Part shown: positions 8,208 to 15,868 of the stretch, piece after piece | Layout: each line of letters begins with the position of its first letter | How positions within the stretch are numbered: position 1 is the stretch's first letter | Assembly: GCF_000743705.1 (NCBI RefSeq) | Contig: NZ_JQEZ01000001.1 | Location: forward strand, 142,711-178,068 | Direction: 5' to 3' | Source: Ruegeria halocynthiae | GTDB taxonomy: Bacteria > Pseudomonadota > Alphaproteobacteria > Rhodobacterales > Rhodobacteraceae | Length of the DNA stretch: 35,358 nucleotides | Notes under the pieces: model-generated | Databases searched by the model: none | What the model was told of the DNA's origin: nothing | What the model saw: only the letters and a program-made list of their open reading frames with translations | Translations under genes and position numbers: made by a program

Positions 8208-9416
8208 ATGAAACGCGTTGTCATTACCGGGGCCGGGACGATCAACTCGCTGGGCCATTCCGTTCCCGATACACTTGAAGCCATGCGAGAAGGCCGATGC
8301 GGTATTTCCGATCTTGAGTTTCGGGATGTCGAACGGCTGGCCATCAAAATCGGCGGCCAGGTGCGCGGATTCGAGGCCGAAGGCCGTTTCAATCGCCAAC
8401 AAATGACGCTGTATGATCGCTTTACCCAGTTCACCCTGACTGCGGCGAAAGAGGCGATTGATCAGTCGGGTATCGAGTTTCACGGAGAACTGGCCGCGCG
8501 CTCTGGTGTTGTGCTGGGAACTGCTGGTGGTGGTGTTTCGACCTGGGACGACAACTATCGTTCAGTTTACGAAGACGGTAAGAATCGCGTTCATCCCTTT
8601 GTCGTGCCCAAACTGATGAACAATGCGGCAGCCAGCCACCTTTCGATGGAACATAACCTCAAAGGGCCCAGCTTTACTGTATCCACTGCCTGTGCGTCGT
8701 CAAACCATGCCATGGCATTGGCGTTCCAGATGGTACGCAGCGGGGCAGCCCCGGCGATGATCACCGGCGGTTCGGAATCGATGCTGTGCTTTGGCGGCGT
8801 CAAAGCCTGGGAAGGCTTGCGGGTCATGTCCAAGGACGCTTGTCGCCCGTTCAGCGCAAACCGCAACGGTATGGTTCAGGGCGAGGGCGCCGGAATATTC
8901 GTTTTCGAAGAATACGAGAATGCGCGCGCCCGAGGGGCCAACATTCTATGCGAAGTCGTCGGATACGCAATGACGTCTGATGCGGCGGATATTGTGATGC
9001 CCAGCAAGCAAGGGGCGGCCCGTGCCATGTCAGGCGCTTTGTCTGATGCAGGCTTAAACGCGGATCAGGTCGGCTATATCAACGCCCACGGCACAGGCAC
9101 TGCGGCAAATGACAAAACCGAATGCGCGGCGGTGGCCGATGTGTTTGGACCTCATGCGGATGATCTGATGATCTCATCCACGAAATCCATGCATGGTCAT
9201 CTGATTGGCGGCACTGGCGCGGTTGAGCTGTTGGCTTGCATCATGGCCCTGCGCGACGGGGTGATTGCCCCGACCATTGGCTATGAAGAACCCGACCCGG
9301 AATGCGCGCTGGATGTGGTGCCCAATGATGCCCGCGATGCCAAGGTTGACGTCGTACTAAGCAACGCATTTGCCTTTGGTGGGTTGAACGCGGTTCTGGC
9401 CCTTAGACGGGCATAA
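8208..9416 (+). CDS. beta-ketoacyl-ACP synthase (FabF-like)
   Basis: This 402-aa condensing enzyme elongates acyl-ACP with malonyl-ACP. The thiolase-fold triad is complete: C162 (VSTACASSNHA), H294 (NAHGTGTAANDKTE) and H331 (KSMHGHLIGGTGAVE), with K326 nearby. Length and motifs fit the FabF/KAS II group. The gene follows the ACP by 8 bp. A strong hairpin terminator follows at 9437-9466. It is probably a paralogue of the housekeeping fabF, given its position away from fab genes; this cannot be confirmed from the window. Confidence 0.92.
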   Translation: MKRVVITGAGTINSLGHSVPDTLEAMREGRCGISDLEFRDVERLAIKIGGQVRGFEAEGRFNRQQMTLYDRFTQFTLTAAKEAIDQSGIEFHGELAARSGVVLGTAGGGVSTWDDNYRSVYEDGKNRVHPFVVPKLMNNAAASHLSMEHNLKGPSFTVSTACASSNHAMALAFQMVRSGAAPAMITGGSESMLCFGGVKAWEGLRVMSKDACRPFSANRNGMVQGEGAGIFVFEEYENARARGANILCEVVGYAMTSDAADIVMPSKQGAARAMSGALSDAGLNADQVGYINAHGTGTAANDKTECAAVADVFGPHADDLMISSTKSMHGHLIGGTGAVELLACIMALRDGVIAPTIGYEEPDPECALDVVPNDARDAKVDVVLSNAFAFGGLNAVLALRRA

Positions 9417-9436
9417 AACCACCAGCTGGAAAATGA

Positions 9437-9466
9437 AAACGCCGCCGGTCAAAACTGGCGGCGTTT
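9437..9466. terminator. bidirectional intrinsic terminator
   Basis: AAACGCCGCC and GGCGGCGTTT form a perfect 10-bp stem with a 10-nt loop between two convergent genes. A-rich and T-rich flanks on opposite sides let it serve both the ketoacyl synthase and the IalB-family gene. Confidence 0.8.
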
Positions 9467-9482
9467 CTTATTGGAGCATTGC

Positions 9483-10076
9483 TTAGTTCCGATTAACGGT
9501 CAGCCCGCCAAACGCGCCGGTGAACCCGGACAAGGACATGTTCATCTGAAGCACCTGATCAGGCGCGCGCGCCGGGACAATCGAAATAACGGCTTCGCTG
9601 CCTGCTTTCATTGCGTCAAGGTCGCCTTGGCTCAGACCAAGTTGTGCAACACATCCAATCGGGACACAGTGGTGGTAGTTGTAGAGCTTGCGCGGCGCAC
9701 CGTCGATCGACAATGCCAGCTGCGCTTGCAGCAGGGTTTCCAGCGGAACGATCACATTGGCCCATGCGACCGCGGCACCGCCTTCGGGCAATTTACCAAT
9801 GGTCACTTCAGCGATGGGCTCACCCTGCTGACCGTTCACAATCTGAACCATGGCACAAGGGTCGTTATCTGTTTCGGTCTTAATGCAGGATACTTCCCAA
9901 TCGCCGGATTTCTCTTTGACGAATTGCTCTCCGACACGCGGACCGGATTCACCCAGATCCAGACCGTTGTCTGCGGGTACAGCCGGGGTTTCGGAATTTT
10001 GTGCTTCTTGTGCGTTTACCGCCCCGCACAAAAGCGCGGCTGCCATAACGTTGAACGGGAGGAGTTTCTTGATCAT
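9483..10076 (-). CDS. invasion-associated locus B (IalB) family protein
   Basis: This 197-aa exported protein has a signal peptide (MIKKLLPFNVMAAALLCGAV) and an acidic, proline-containing linker (about 22-50). The IalB domain follows, with the hallmark GDWEVSCIKTETDNDPCAM, the central AWANVIVPLETLL and a HHCVPIGC cysteine pair. Four cysteines in the domain could form disulfides in the periplasm. The family is widespread in non-pathogenic alphaproteobacteria, so the name does not imply invasion here. Molecular function is unknown. The gene is convergent with the ketoacyl synthase. Confidence 0.88.
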   Translation of the reverse strand: MIKKLLPFNVMAAALLCGAVNAQEAQNSETPAVPADNGLDLGESGPRVGEQFVKEKSGDWEVSCIKTETDNDPCAMVQIVNGQQGEPIAEVTIGKLPEGGAAVAWANVIVPLETLLQAQLALSIDGAPRKLYNYHHCVPIGCVAQLGLSQGDLDAMKAGSEAVISIVPARAPDQVLQMNMSLSGFTGAFGGLTVNRN

Positions 10077-10208
10077 GAATGCCTCGGTAGAGAGAGTGAA
10101 CTTTTTGCTCGGTCTATCATCCTTGGATCACGGTGTCAGGCATTAAGCCGCGCAAATAGTACTAAGTGATCGGAATCTTGCCACCTTGCCCACGGAACAA
10201 GAGGGAAA

Positions 10209-10280
10209 GCAAAAAGGGAGCCGGTGGAGCGGCTCCCTTTCATATAATTTTCTCCCCGTCGGACTGGCCGACTTATTTAT
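10209..10280 (-). ncRNA. candidate small RNA with promoter and terminator
   Basis: On the minus strand, a promoter-like pair (TTGACC, 17 bp, TAACGT at 10315-10287) is followed about 70 nt later by an intrinsic terminator. The predicted transcript holds a short stem (GTCGG with CCGAC, 10272-10258), an A/T-rich single-stranded stretch and then the terminator stem. No open frame of meaningful size is present. The layout is that of a free-standing small RNA gene. I do not recognise a named family. Confidence 0.5.
10211..10240 (-). terminator. intrinsic terminator of candidate small RNA
   Basis: On the minus strand, AAAGGGAGCC pairs with GGCTCCCTTT (perfect 10-bp stem, 8-nt loop), and the 3' arm runs into five consecutive T. 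It lies 135 bp upstream of the IalB gene start, so it cannot end a protein gene on that strand unless one is unseen. Confidence 0.75.
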
Positions 10281-10286
10281 GCGCAG

Positions 10287-10315
10287 ACGTTACGAAAGGC
10301 AGGCGGACTGGTCAA
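10287..10315 (-). promoter_or_regulatory. sigma70-like promoter for the candidate small RNA
   Basis: The minus strand reads TTGACC (10315-10310), a 17-bp spacer and TAACGT (10292-10287). The -35 box matches the consensus at five of six positions; the -10 box is moderate. Expected start is near 10280. No protein gene lies downstream before the terminator. Confidence 0.45.
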
Positions 10316-10356
10316 CTGGTAACCTGAAATTTTAATGATCTCGCCAGTGTTTCTTC

Positions 10357-10382
10357 AAAAAAACCGCGCCCGAGGGCGCGGT
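10357..10382 (-). terminator. strong intrinsic terminator, minus strand
   Basis: ACCGCGCCC and GGGCGCGGT (10371-10363 and 10382-10374) form a GC-rich stem with a tight loop, followed on the minus strand by seven T. It is among the best terminators in the window, yet no protein gene precedes it on that strand. Confidence 0.82.
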
Positions 10383-10445
10383 CAGTCGACAGGGAGGAAG
10401 TTTGCCGCCCTGCACCTTTCGGGGCGAAGGCAGCGAATAGACTAT
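10357..10445 (-). ncRNA. candidate small RNA with exposed CUUCCUCCCUG motif
   Basis: A minus-strand transcript starting near 10445 and ending at the terminator 10357-10382 would be about 90 nt. It would fold into a first hairpin (CGCCC with GGGCG, plus TGC with GCA, about 10434-10404). A single-stranded CTTCCTCCCTG (10400-10390) and the terminator stem would follow. Exposed C/U-rich anti-Shine-Dalgarno loops are typical of several alphaproteobacterial regulatory RNAs, such as the Rhodobacter CcsR group. That comparison is from memory of the motif and is not an alignment. I could not resolve a convincing promoter, so the 5' end is approximate. Confidence 0.4.
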
Positions 10446-10507
10446 CGCAGTCAAAGATTAACTTTGTATGCTGGTCCCGGACCGATGAACATTAAGGCCT
10501 TACATTC

Positions 10508-12049
10508 ATGGAAAATAACATCTTTCTGGGCGGTGGGGGTGACGACTATAGCCAGCCGCAGAACCTGGCGCTGAAGTATGCCAACCGTCATGGCTTGATC
10601 GCGGGCGCGACTGGAACGGGTAAAACCGTGACGCTGCAAATCCTGGCCGAGGGGTTTTCGCAGGCTGGGGTTCCTGTGTTCCTGTCGGACGTCAAAGGGG
10701 ATTTGTCCGGCCTGGCAAAGGCGGGCCGGGATGATCACAAGTTGCATCAGGCATTTCAGGACCGCGCCCAACAAATTGGATTCCCGGGTTATTCCTATCG
10801 GGCCTGTCCGGTCACCTTCTGGGATCTGTTTGGTGAACAAGGCCACCCGGTTCGGACAACCGTGACCGAGATGGGGCCTTTGCTTTTTTCCCGTTTGATG
10901 GGCCTGAGCGAGGCGCAGGAAGGCATTCTGAACATCGCGTTCCGTGTCGCGGACGAGGAAGGAATGCCGCTGCTGGATCTCAAGGATCTGCAGTCCTTGT
11001 TGGTTTGGATCGGTGAGAACCGGGCGCAATTGTCTTTGCGATACGGCAATGTCTCAACCGCGTCGATTGGTGCGATCCAAAGGCGGCTGCTTGTGTTGGA
11101 AAATCAGGGGGCGACAAACCTGTTTGGAGAGCCTGCTCTGGAGCTTTCCGACCTGATGCGAAAAGACGAAAACGGGCGGGGGATGGTGAATATCCTTGCG
11201 TCCGACAAGCTGATGGGCGCCCCCCGTCTGTATGCAACTTTTCTGTTGTGGCTGCTGAGCGAATTGTTCGAAGAACTGCCCGAGGTCGGCGATCCCGACA
11301 AACCCAAGCTGGTCTTCTTTTTCGATGAGGCGCACTTGCTGTTTGAAGATGCCCCCAAAATTCTGGTGGACAAGGTCGAACAGGTTGCGCGGTTGATCCG
11401 GTCCAAGGGGGTCGGGGTCTATTTTATCTCGCAAAATCCGGCAGATATTCCCGAAGACATCCTTGGGCAGCTGGGCAACCGGGTTCAACATGCCCTGCGT
11501 GCATTCACGGCGCGGGACCGGAAAAACCTGCGTCTTGCCGCGGAAACCTATCGGGAAAATCCTGCTTTCGATACCGAGGCGGCAATTCGCGAAGTCGGCG
11601 TTGGTGAGGCTGTCACTTCGATGCTGCAAAAGAAAGGAGTGCCGGGCATTGTCGAGCGGACCCTTATTCGCCCGCCAGGATCGCAGCTTGGCCCGATTTC
11701 AGATGCCGAACGCCAAGCCGTGATGCAGGTGTCCCCCATGCAGGCCAAATACGACAAGCTGGTAGACCGGAAATCCGCGTTTGAAATTCTGCAATCCCGT
11801 GCGAATGACGCAGCAAAGGCCGCCGCCGAGGCCGAAGAAGAAATGGAAACCCAATCCGTGGCGGAACGGGAATTTGCAACGGCACGGCGATTTTCCGGCA
11901 GCAGGGTCGGACGGTCATCGTCGCGTGTCACCCGCCGAAAGGACACCTTTGCAACTGCCATGAGCGAGGCCGTCATCAAAGAGCTCAAAGGGACAACAGG
12001 CCGCCGTATTGTTCGCGGGATTCTAGGTGGGCTGTTCAAGAACAGATAG
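10508..12049 (+). CDS. HerA-like / DUF853 ATPase (YjgR type)
   Basis: This 513-aa cytoplasmic P-loop ATPase of the DUF853 group is related to HerA and FtsK-type translocases. Walker A is GATGTGKT at residues 33-40, and Walker B lies in KLVFFFDEAHLLF. FISQNPADIPEDILGQLGNR is the conserved sensor region. The C-terminal third (from about 410) is alanine/glutamate-rich and then basic (RRFSGSRVGRSSSRVTRR), probably a flexible tail. Length is normal. The E. coli homologue YjgR has no firmly assigned role, so a DNA-translocase function is only suggested. It stands alone, convergent with a small lipoprotein gene. Confidence 0.88.
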   Translation: MENNIFLGGGGDDYSQPQNLALKYANRHGLIAGATGTGKTVTLQILAEGFSQAGVPVFLSDVKGDLSGLAKAGRDDHKLHQAFQDRAQQIGFPGYSYRACPVTFWDLFGEQGHPVRTTVTEMGPLLFSRLMGLSEAQEGILNIAFRVADEEGMPLLDLKDLQSLLVWIGENRAQLSLRYGNVSTASIGAIQRRLLVLENQGATNLFGEPALELSDLMRKDENGRGMVNILASDKLMGAPRLYATFLLWLLSELFEELPEVGDPDKPKLVFFFDEAHLLFEDAPKILVDKVEQVARLIRSKGVGVYFISQNPADIPEDILGQLGNRVQHALRAFTARDRKNLRLAAETYRENPAFDTEAAIREVGVGEAVTSMLQKKGVPGIVERTLIRPPGSQLGPISDAERQAVMQVSPMQAKYDKLVDRKSAFEILQSRANDAAKAAAEAEEEMETQSVAEREFATARRFSGSRVGRSSSRVTRRKDTFATAMSEAVIKELKGTTGRRIVRGILGGLFKNR

Positions 12050-12059
12050 GATCGTGGCA

Positions 12060-12083
12060 CCGAGCTGCGAATTCGAAGCTCGG
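12060..12083. terminator. possible hairpin between convergent genes
   Basis: CCGAGCT (12060-12066) pairs with AGCTCGG (12077-12083) around a 10-nt loop, and flanking GGC/GCC could extend it. It lies between two convergent genes, but no strong T run follows on either strand. Confidence 0.35.
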
Positions 12084-12094
12084 CGCCAATTCTG

Positions 12095-12346
12095 TTACTT
12101 CAACCGGCGCTGGCCTTCTTGCCGGCAAAAGGCGTCTGCCTCGGGAACCGACATTTTGGCCGCCGGGAAATTGATCGCGCGATCCCAGGTTACGCGGTCT
12201 TGGCGATACAGTTGGCAGGTCACCTCACCCTTTGGGGTCTGAACTTTGACAGGTGTGGTTTCCAGATCTTCTGGCGACGGGATACATGCGGCCAAACTGG
12301 CGACGAGAGGCAGCATAAGTATCTTGGTGACAAGCGATGTTTTCAT
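12095..12346 (-). CDS. small hypothetical lipoprotein
   Basis: This 83-aa protein has a lipoprotein signal (LMLPLVASLAAC), so C21 is the expected lipidated residue. The mature part is about 62 residues with two more cysteines (EVTCQLYR and ADAFCRQEG) that may form a disulfide. A serine/proline tract follows the lipobox (IPSPEDLETTP). I do not recognise the family. It is convergent with the DUF853 gene. The signal and compact layout make it a credible real gene. Confidence 0.7.
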   Translation of the reverse strand: MKTSLVTKILMLPLVASLAACIPSPEDLETTPVKVQTPKGEVTCQLYRQDRVTWDRAINFPAAKMSVPEADAFCRQEGQRRLK

Positions 12347-12483
12347 GTGACGTCTTCTTACTCTTAAAGGTGACCTGTAGTATCAGCGTCGATTGACTAA
12401 TTATGCATGAATGCGATCTGGTGATGATCCTGAATTAGCCGAGCGATAGTTTCGTGTATTAAGGATCGGGGCTGGAATCAAGA

Positions 12484-12509
12484 AACCGCGCCGAATATTC
12501 GACGCGGTT
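12484..12509 (-). terminator. terminator downstream of livM
   Basis: On the minus strand, AACCGCG and CGCGGTT pair around a 12-nt, partly self-complementary centre and are followed by TTCTTGATT. It lies 24 bp after the livM stop and probably ends the Liv transcript. Confidence 0.6.
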
Positions 12510-12532
12510 CAACTTTTTGGGATGATCTACAT

Positions 12533-13846
12533 CTATTTCTCAGGGATCAGACCCCTTGGGCTGAATCTGAGGACAATCAACAGGATCAGCCCCATGGTGA
12601 ACAGACGCATATGCGCGGCGCTGTCGATCAGATGCGACTTTAGCGCGCTACCGTCAGGCAGGCCGATTGTGATCAGGTTCATCAGCCACAGACCGATAGG
12701 TTCGACCTGTACCCAAAGGAACCAGATCAGGAAGGCACCCAGAACTGCGCCAAAGTTGTTGCCCGATCCACCCACGATCACCATAACCCAGACAAGGAAA
12801 GTAAACCGCAGGGGCTGATACGCGCTGGGGGTCAACTGACCGTCCAAAGTGGTCATCATCGCGCCGGCTATGCCGCAGACCGCGGAACCCAGAACAAAAA
12901 TTTGCAGATGGCGGCGGGTGACGTTCTTGCCCATCGCCTCGGCCGCGACTTCGTTGTCGCGAATGGCGCGCATCATACGGCCCCAAGGGCTGCGCAGTGC
13001 CATCTGCGCCATCCACAGCAGCACCAGCAACACGATCAGGAACAGCAGCGAATAGCCCAGCTTGACCGACAAGGTCGACGCCGTGACCGGGTCCAGGCCC
13101 AGCCATTCGGCACGGGCAAGGAAACTGGGGTCATTTTGCAATTCGACCTCATACCCGACCACCGGGGCCGGGCGCGGGATGCCGTAGACGTTCTTGACGC
13201 CGCGCGCTAGCCAGTCCTCGTTCTTCATGAATGCGATAATGATTTCGGCAATGCCCAATGTGGCGATCGCCAGATAATCCGATCGCAGCCCCAGCGCGGT
13301 TTTGCCAATCAACCACGCGGCACCCGCAGCCAGCAGGCCACCGGCAGGCCAGGCCAGCAAAACCGGCAGGTTCAGCCCCCCAAGGTTGCCAGCGACGGCA
13401 GGGTCGATCGCCTCGACAGCGGCAGCACTGGGATCAAAGACCGCGCGATAGATAAAGAAACCCGCAATCAGAATGCCGACAATCGACAGGGTCCGCATAC
13501 GCCCTTTGGGAAACTTCTGCGCCACAAGAACGGCGCCGACCACGGTGGCCGCCCCCAGTAACAGGGCCAGAACAATTCCATACCCCCCGGCAGACCACGC
13601 ACCCTGCGTCGGAGGGGTGGAGACCAGCACAACCGCCAGCCCGCCCAGCGCGACAAAGCCCATGACACCCACGTTGAACAGGCCGGCAAAGCCCCATTGC
13701 AGGTTCACCCCAATCGCCATGATGGCCGAGATCAGCCCCATGTTCAGGATCAAGATTGCCGCGTTCCAGCTTTGTGTGAATCCGGTCAGCAGGATCAGCC
13801 CGCCAACAACCAGGAAAAGCAGAGTGTTTTTGACAGCTTCGGTCAT
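12533..13846 (-). CDS. livM: branched-chain amino acid ABC transporter permease LivM
   Basis: This 437-aa inner-membrane permease has about ten hydrophobic segments. A conserved cytoplasmic loop reads GRMMRAIRDNEVAAEAMGKN, the EAA-like contact with the ATPases. Other LivM signatures are GVNLQWGFAGLFNVGVMGFVA split over the first segments, and VMVIVGGSGNNFGAVLGAF. It is longer than many LivM proteins, with an extra loop around residues 120-180. The start overlaps the livH stop by ATGA at 13843-13846, so the two permease genes are translationally coupled. Substrate class (Leu/Ile/Val or a related amino acid) is by family. Confidence 0.93.
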   Translation of the reverse strand: MTEAVKNTLLFLVVGGLILLTGFTQSWNAAILILNMGLISAIMAIGVNLQWGFAGLFNVGVMGFVALGGLAVVLVSTPPTQGAWSAGGYGIVLALLLGAATVVGAVLVAQKFPKGRMRTLSIVGILIAGFFIYRAVFDPSAAAVEAIDPAVAGNLGGLNLPVLLAWPAGGLLAAGAAWLIGKTALGLRSDYLAIATLGIAEIIIAFMKNEDWLARGVKNVYGIPRPAPVVGYEVELQNDPSFLARAEWLGLDPVTASTLSVKLGYSLLFLIVLLVLLWMAQMALRSPWGRMMRAIRDNEVAAEAMGKNVTRRHLQIFVLGSAVCGIAGAMMTTLDGQLTPSAYQPLRFTFLVWVMVIVGGSGNNFGAVLGAFLIWFLWVQVEPIGLWLMNLITIGLPDGSALKSHLIDSAAHMRLFTMGLILLIVLRFSPRGLIPEK

Positions 13847-14853
13847 ACCGATTTCCCCTTAAACAGACCCGTAGGTTTGAACAAAAGCACAATCAGCAGG
13901 ATCACAAAGCTGACGGCGAATTTGTAATCGGTAGACAAGAGTTGCACCAACCCTGATGGTTCAAGGTTTTCCGGGGCTAGATAAGTCAGCACTTTTTTCC
14001 AGGCATAAGTGATCGTAACCTCAGAAAATGCGATGATGAACCCACCGGCGATGGCACCCAGAGGGCTGCCCAGCCCACCCACGATGGCCGAGGCAAAGAT
14101 CGGTAGCAGCAGCTGGAAATAGACAAAAGGTTTGAAGCTTTTGTCCAGCCCGTACAGCACACCCGCCGTTGTCGCCAGAGCAGCAACAAGGATCCAGGTG
14201 ATCATCACCACACGTTCGGGATTGATGCCGGACAGCAGCGCCAGATCCTCATTGTCGGAATAGGCGCGCATCGACTTGCCAGTGCGGGTTTTGTTGAGGA
14301 ACCAGAACAGCAACGCTACGGCGACGATCGCCACCACAACGGTAATGCCTTGCGAGGTTTTGATCGCCAAGCCCTCGCGCAAGCCGGTCAATTCCTTGAA
14401 ATCGCGCGCGGAAATCAAAAAACGCGCACCGTCGGAAAACCTTTGGTCGTCCGGGCCGATGATGAACCGCACCAGACCGTTCATGATGAACATCACGCCC
14501 ATTGAGACGATCACCAATATGACCGGCTTGGCCTTTTGTTCGCGATAGAACCGATAAACCAGCCTGTCGGTAACCAGCACCAAAACGATACAGCCCAGAA
14601 TAGCAAAAGGCAGCGCCAACAGGGCGGTTGGCAACGGTCCAAAGCTGACCCCGGCGGCCTGCAATCCCCAAGTGACCAGCACGGCGATCATCGCGCCAAA
14701 GGCCATCGTGTCGCCATGGGCAAAGTTTGAAAACCGCAGGATGCCATAGATCAGCGTGACCCCCAGCGCCCCAAGCGCCAACTGGCTGCCATAGGCAACC
14801 GCTGGCACGATCACAAAGTTTGCAAGCGCAACAAGCGCGTTCAGTAAATCCAT
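13843..14853 (-). CDS. livH: branched-chain amino acid ABC transporter permease LivH
   Basis: This 336-aa inner-membrane permease starts at the ATG at 14853 behind GAGAAG; a TTG three bases earlier is a poorer choice. It has multiple membrane segments and the LivH hallmarks ALGVTLIYGILRFSNFAHGD near the N-terminus and a GKSMRAYSDNEDLALLSGIN loop (EAA-like). ASAIVGGLGSPLGAIAGGF is near the C-terminus. It forms the membrane channel with LivM. The ATPase genes are upstream on the same strand, but separated by about 1.4 kb that contains two small exported-protein genes and a terminator, so livHM may have their own promoter. Confidence 0.93.
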   Translation of the reverse strand: MDLLNALVALANFVIVPAVAYGSQLALGALGVTLIYGILRFSNFAHGDTMAFGAMIAVLVTWGLQAAGVSFGPLPTALLALPFAILGCIVLVLVTDRLVYRFYREQKAKPVILVIVSMGVMFIMNGLVRFIIGPDDQRFSDGARFLISARDFKELTGLREGLAIKTSQGITVVVAIVAVALLFWFLNKTRTGKSMRAYSDNEDLALLSGINPERVVMITWILVAALATTAGVLYGLDKSFKPFVYFQLLLPIFASAIVGGLGSPLGAIAGGFIIAFSEVTITYAWKKVLTYLAPENLEPSGLVQLLSTDYKFAVSFVILLIVLLFKPTGLFKGKSV

Positions 14854-14969
14854 CAATTCTTCTCACTGTCCGGGTGCGGCTTTATGGCACGACGTCGACA
14901 AAAGACACAACAATTTGCGTCTTCTTTTTTGACCCGAATAGGTCGGAAAGTGAGAGTTTTTTACCGTTG

Positions 14970-15323
14970 TCAGCTGACTGGGGCGTCACACTTGCCGCGA
15001 TCATTTGCAGTGTGCTGGCCTTTGACCGACATGTCATAGTTCAGGTCGTCAAAATCAACGACAAATGTAACGACGTCCTTATCCATGATGTGCAGAAACG
15101 TCAGAGAATTGATGCCTGAAAGAATCTTGGCCTCGCCCCGAATGGCGTCGGTTACGATAAAACCAGTGTCAGTCGCCCCCGACCGGGCCAATGTAACGGT
15201 ACCGCCATCAGCGTCCGAAACGCAGGTCACAACAAAGTCGGCCCCGTCCAACGGTCCGGCATCAGCTGCCAAGCCAAGTGAAGGGGCGAGAAGGGCAAGC
15301 GTCAGTGCAGTCAGATTTTTCAT
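14970..15323 (-). CDS. small exported protein, paralogue of the next gene upstream
   Basis: This 117-aa protein has a signal peptide (MKNLTALTLALLAPSLGLAA). The start is the ATG at 15323, with AAGGGA five bases upstream; the longer open frame lacks a signal and is not used. The mature region carries VVTCVSDADGGTV, then LTFLHIMDKDVVTFVVDFDD, then DMSVKGQHTANDRGKC. Nearly the same pattern occurs in the gene at 15545-15868, so the two form a tandem duplicate. Two cysteines at either end of the domain could pair. No family is recognised. It lies between the Liv ATPase and permease genes. Confidence 0.78.
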   Translation of the reverse strand: MKNLTALTLALLAPSLGLAADAGPLDGADFVVTCVSDADGGTVTLARSGATDTGFIVTDAIRGEAKILSGINSLTFLHIMDKDVVTFVVDFDDLNYDMSVKGQHTANDRGKCDAPVS

Positions 15324-15444
15324 AGTGTCCCTTGGTGGTTCGCTCCGCATTCCAAACTGTACCTCAGCCGAAATACGGGATTTTGAGAGTGGTAAGCGAC
15401 CGATGTTTCCCGTTCGCCTCAATACAGGTAGCCAAGGTTTGGTG

Positions 15445-15481
15445 AAAAAAAAGAGGTGCGAGCCGCTGCTCACATCCTCTT
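15445..15481 (-). terminator. strong terminator between the two paralogues
   Basis: On the minus strand, AAGAGG and TGTGAGC pair with GCTCGCA and CCTCTT (one bulged base, 4-nt loop), followed by eight T. It ends the transcript of the upstream paralogue, so the downstream paralogue and livHM need their own promoter or read-through. Confidence 0.85.
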
Positions 15482-15544
15482 GATATATCTTGCGATATTC
15501 TTTCCAGATGACAAGAAAAGTTCGGTTATAATTGCTTGTGCAGC

Positions 15545-15868
15545 CTATACTTCCTTGCAAGTTCCATGATCGGTGGCAGCGTGTGGGCCTTTAACGGAAA
15601 GATCATAGGACATGTCGTCATAATGCACGACAAAGGTCATGACATCCTGATCTTCAATATGAACAAACGTCATATTACCAACGCCCTTGAACACCAAAGC
15701 ATCACCGGTAATTTCCTTGTAATTGATGTTGCCTTTGTCGCCTTCGGGCGCACGGTTCAGGCGCACTTCGCTTCCGTCACGATCCGAGACGCAAACGAAA
15801 TGACGTTCTTCTGCTGCTGCGGCCGAAGCAAAGAAAGCTGCGGCTGCCGCGCAAATCCAAATTTTCAT
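15545..15868 (-). CDS. small exported protein, tandem paralogue
   Basis: This 107-aa protein has a signal peptide (MKIWICAAAAAFFASAAAA). The mature part shows HFVCVSDRDGSEVRL, MTFVHIEDQDVMTFVVHYDD and DLSVKGPHAATDHGTC. Aligned by eye with the protein at 14970-15323, the central and C-terminal blocks are alike at most positions and the two cysteines are shared. CAGGA precedes the ATG. It is followed by its own terminator, so it is a single-gene unit. Function unknown; a periplasmic role is all the sequence supports. Confidence 0.78.
   Translation of the reverse strand: MKIWICAAAAAFFASAAAAEERHFVCVSDRDGSEVRLNRAPEGDKGNINYKEITGDALVFKGVGNMTFVHIEDQDVMTFVVHYDDMSYDLSVKGPHAATDHGTCKEV

Noticed and set aside
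14929..14945. GACC...GGTC hairpin between the small exported gene and livH
   Set aside because: The stem is only 4 bp and has no T run on the correct strand, so it was not called a terminator.
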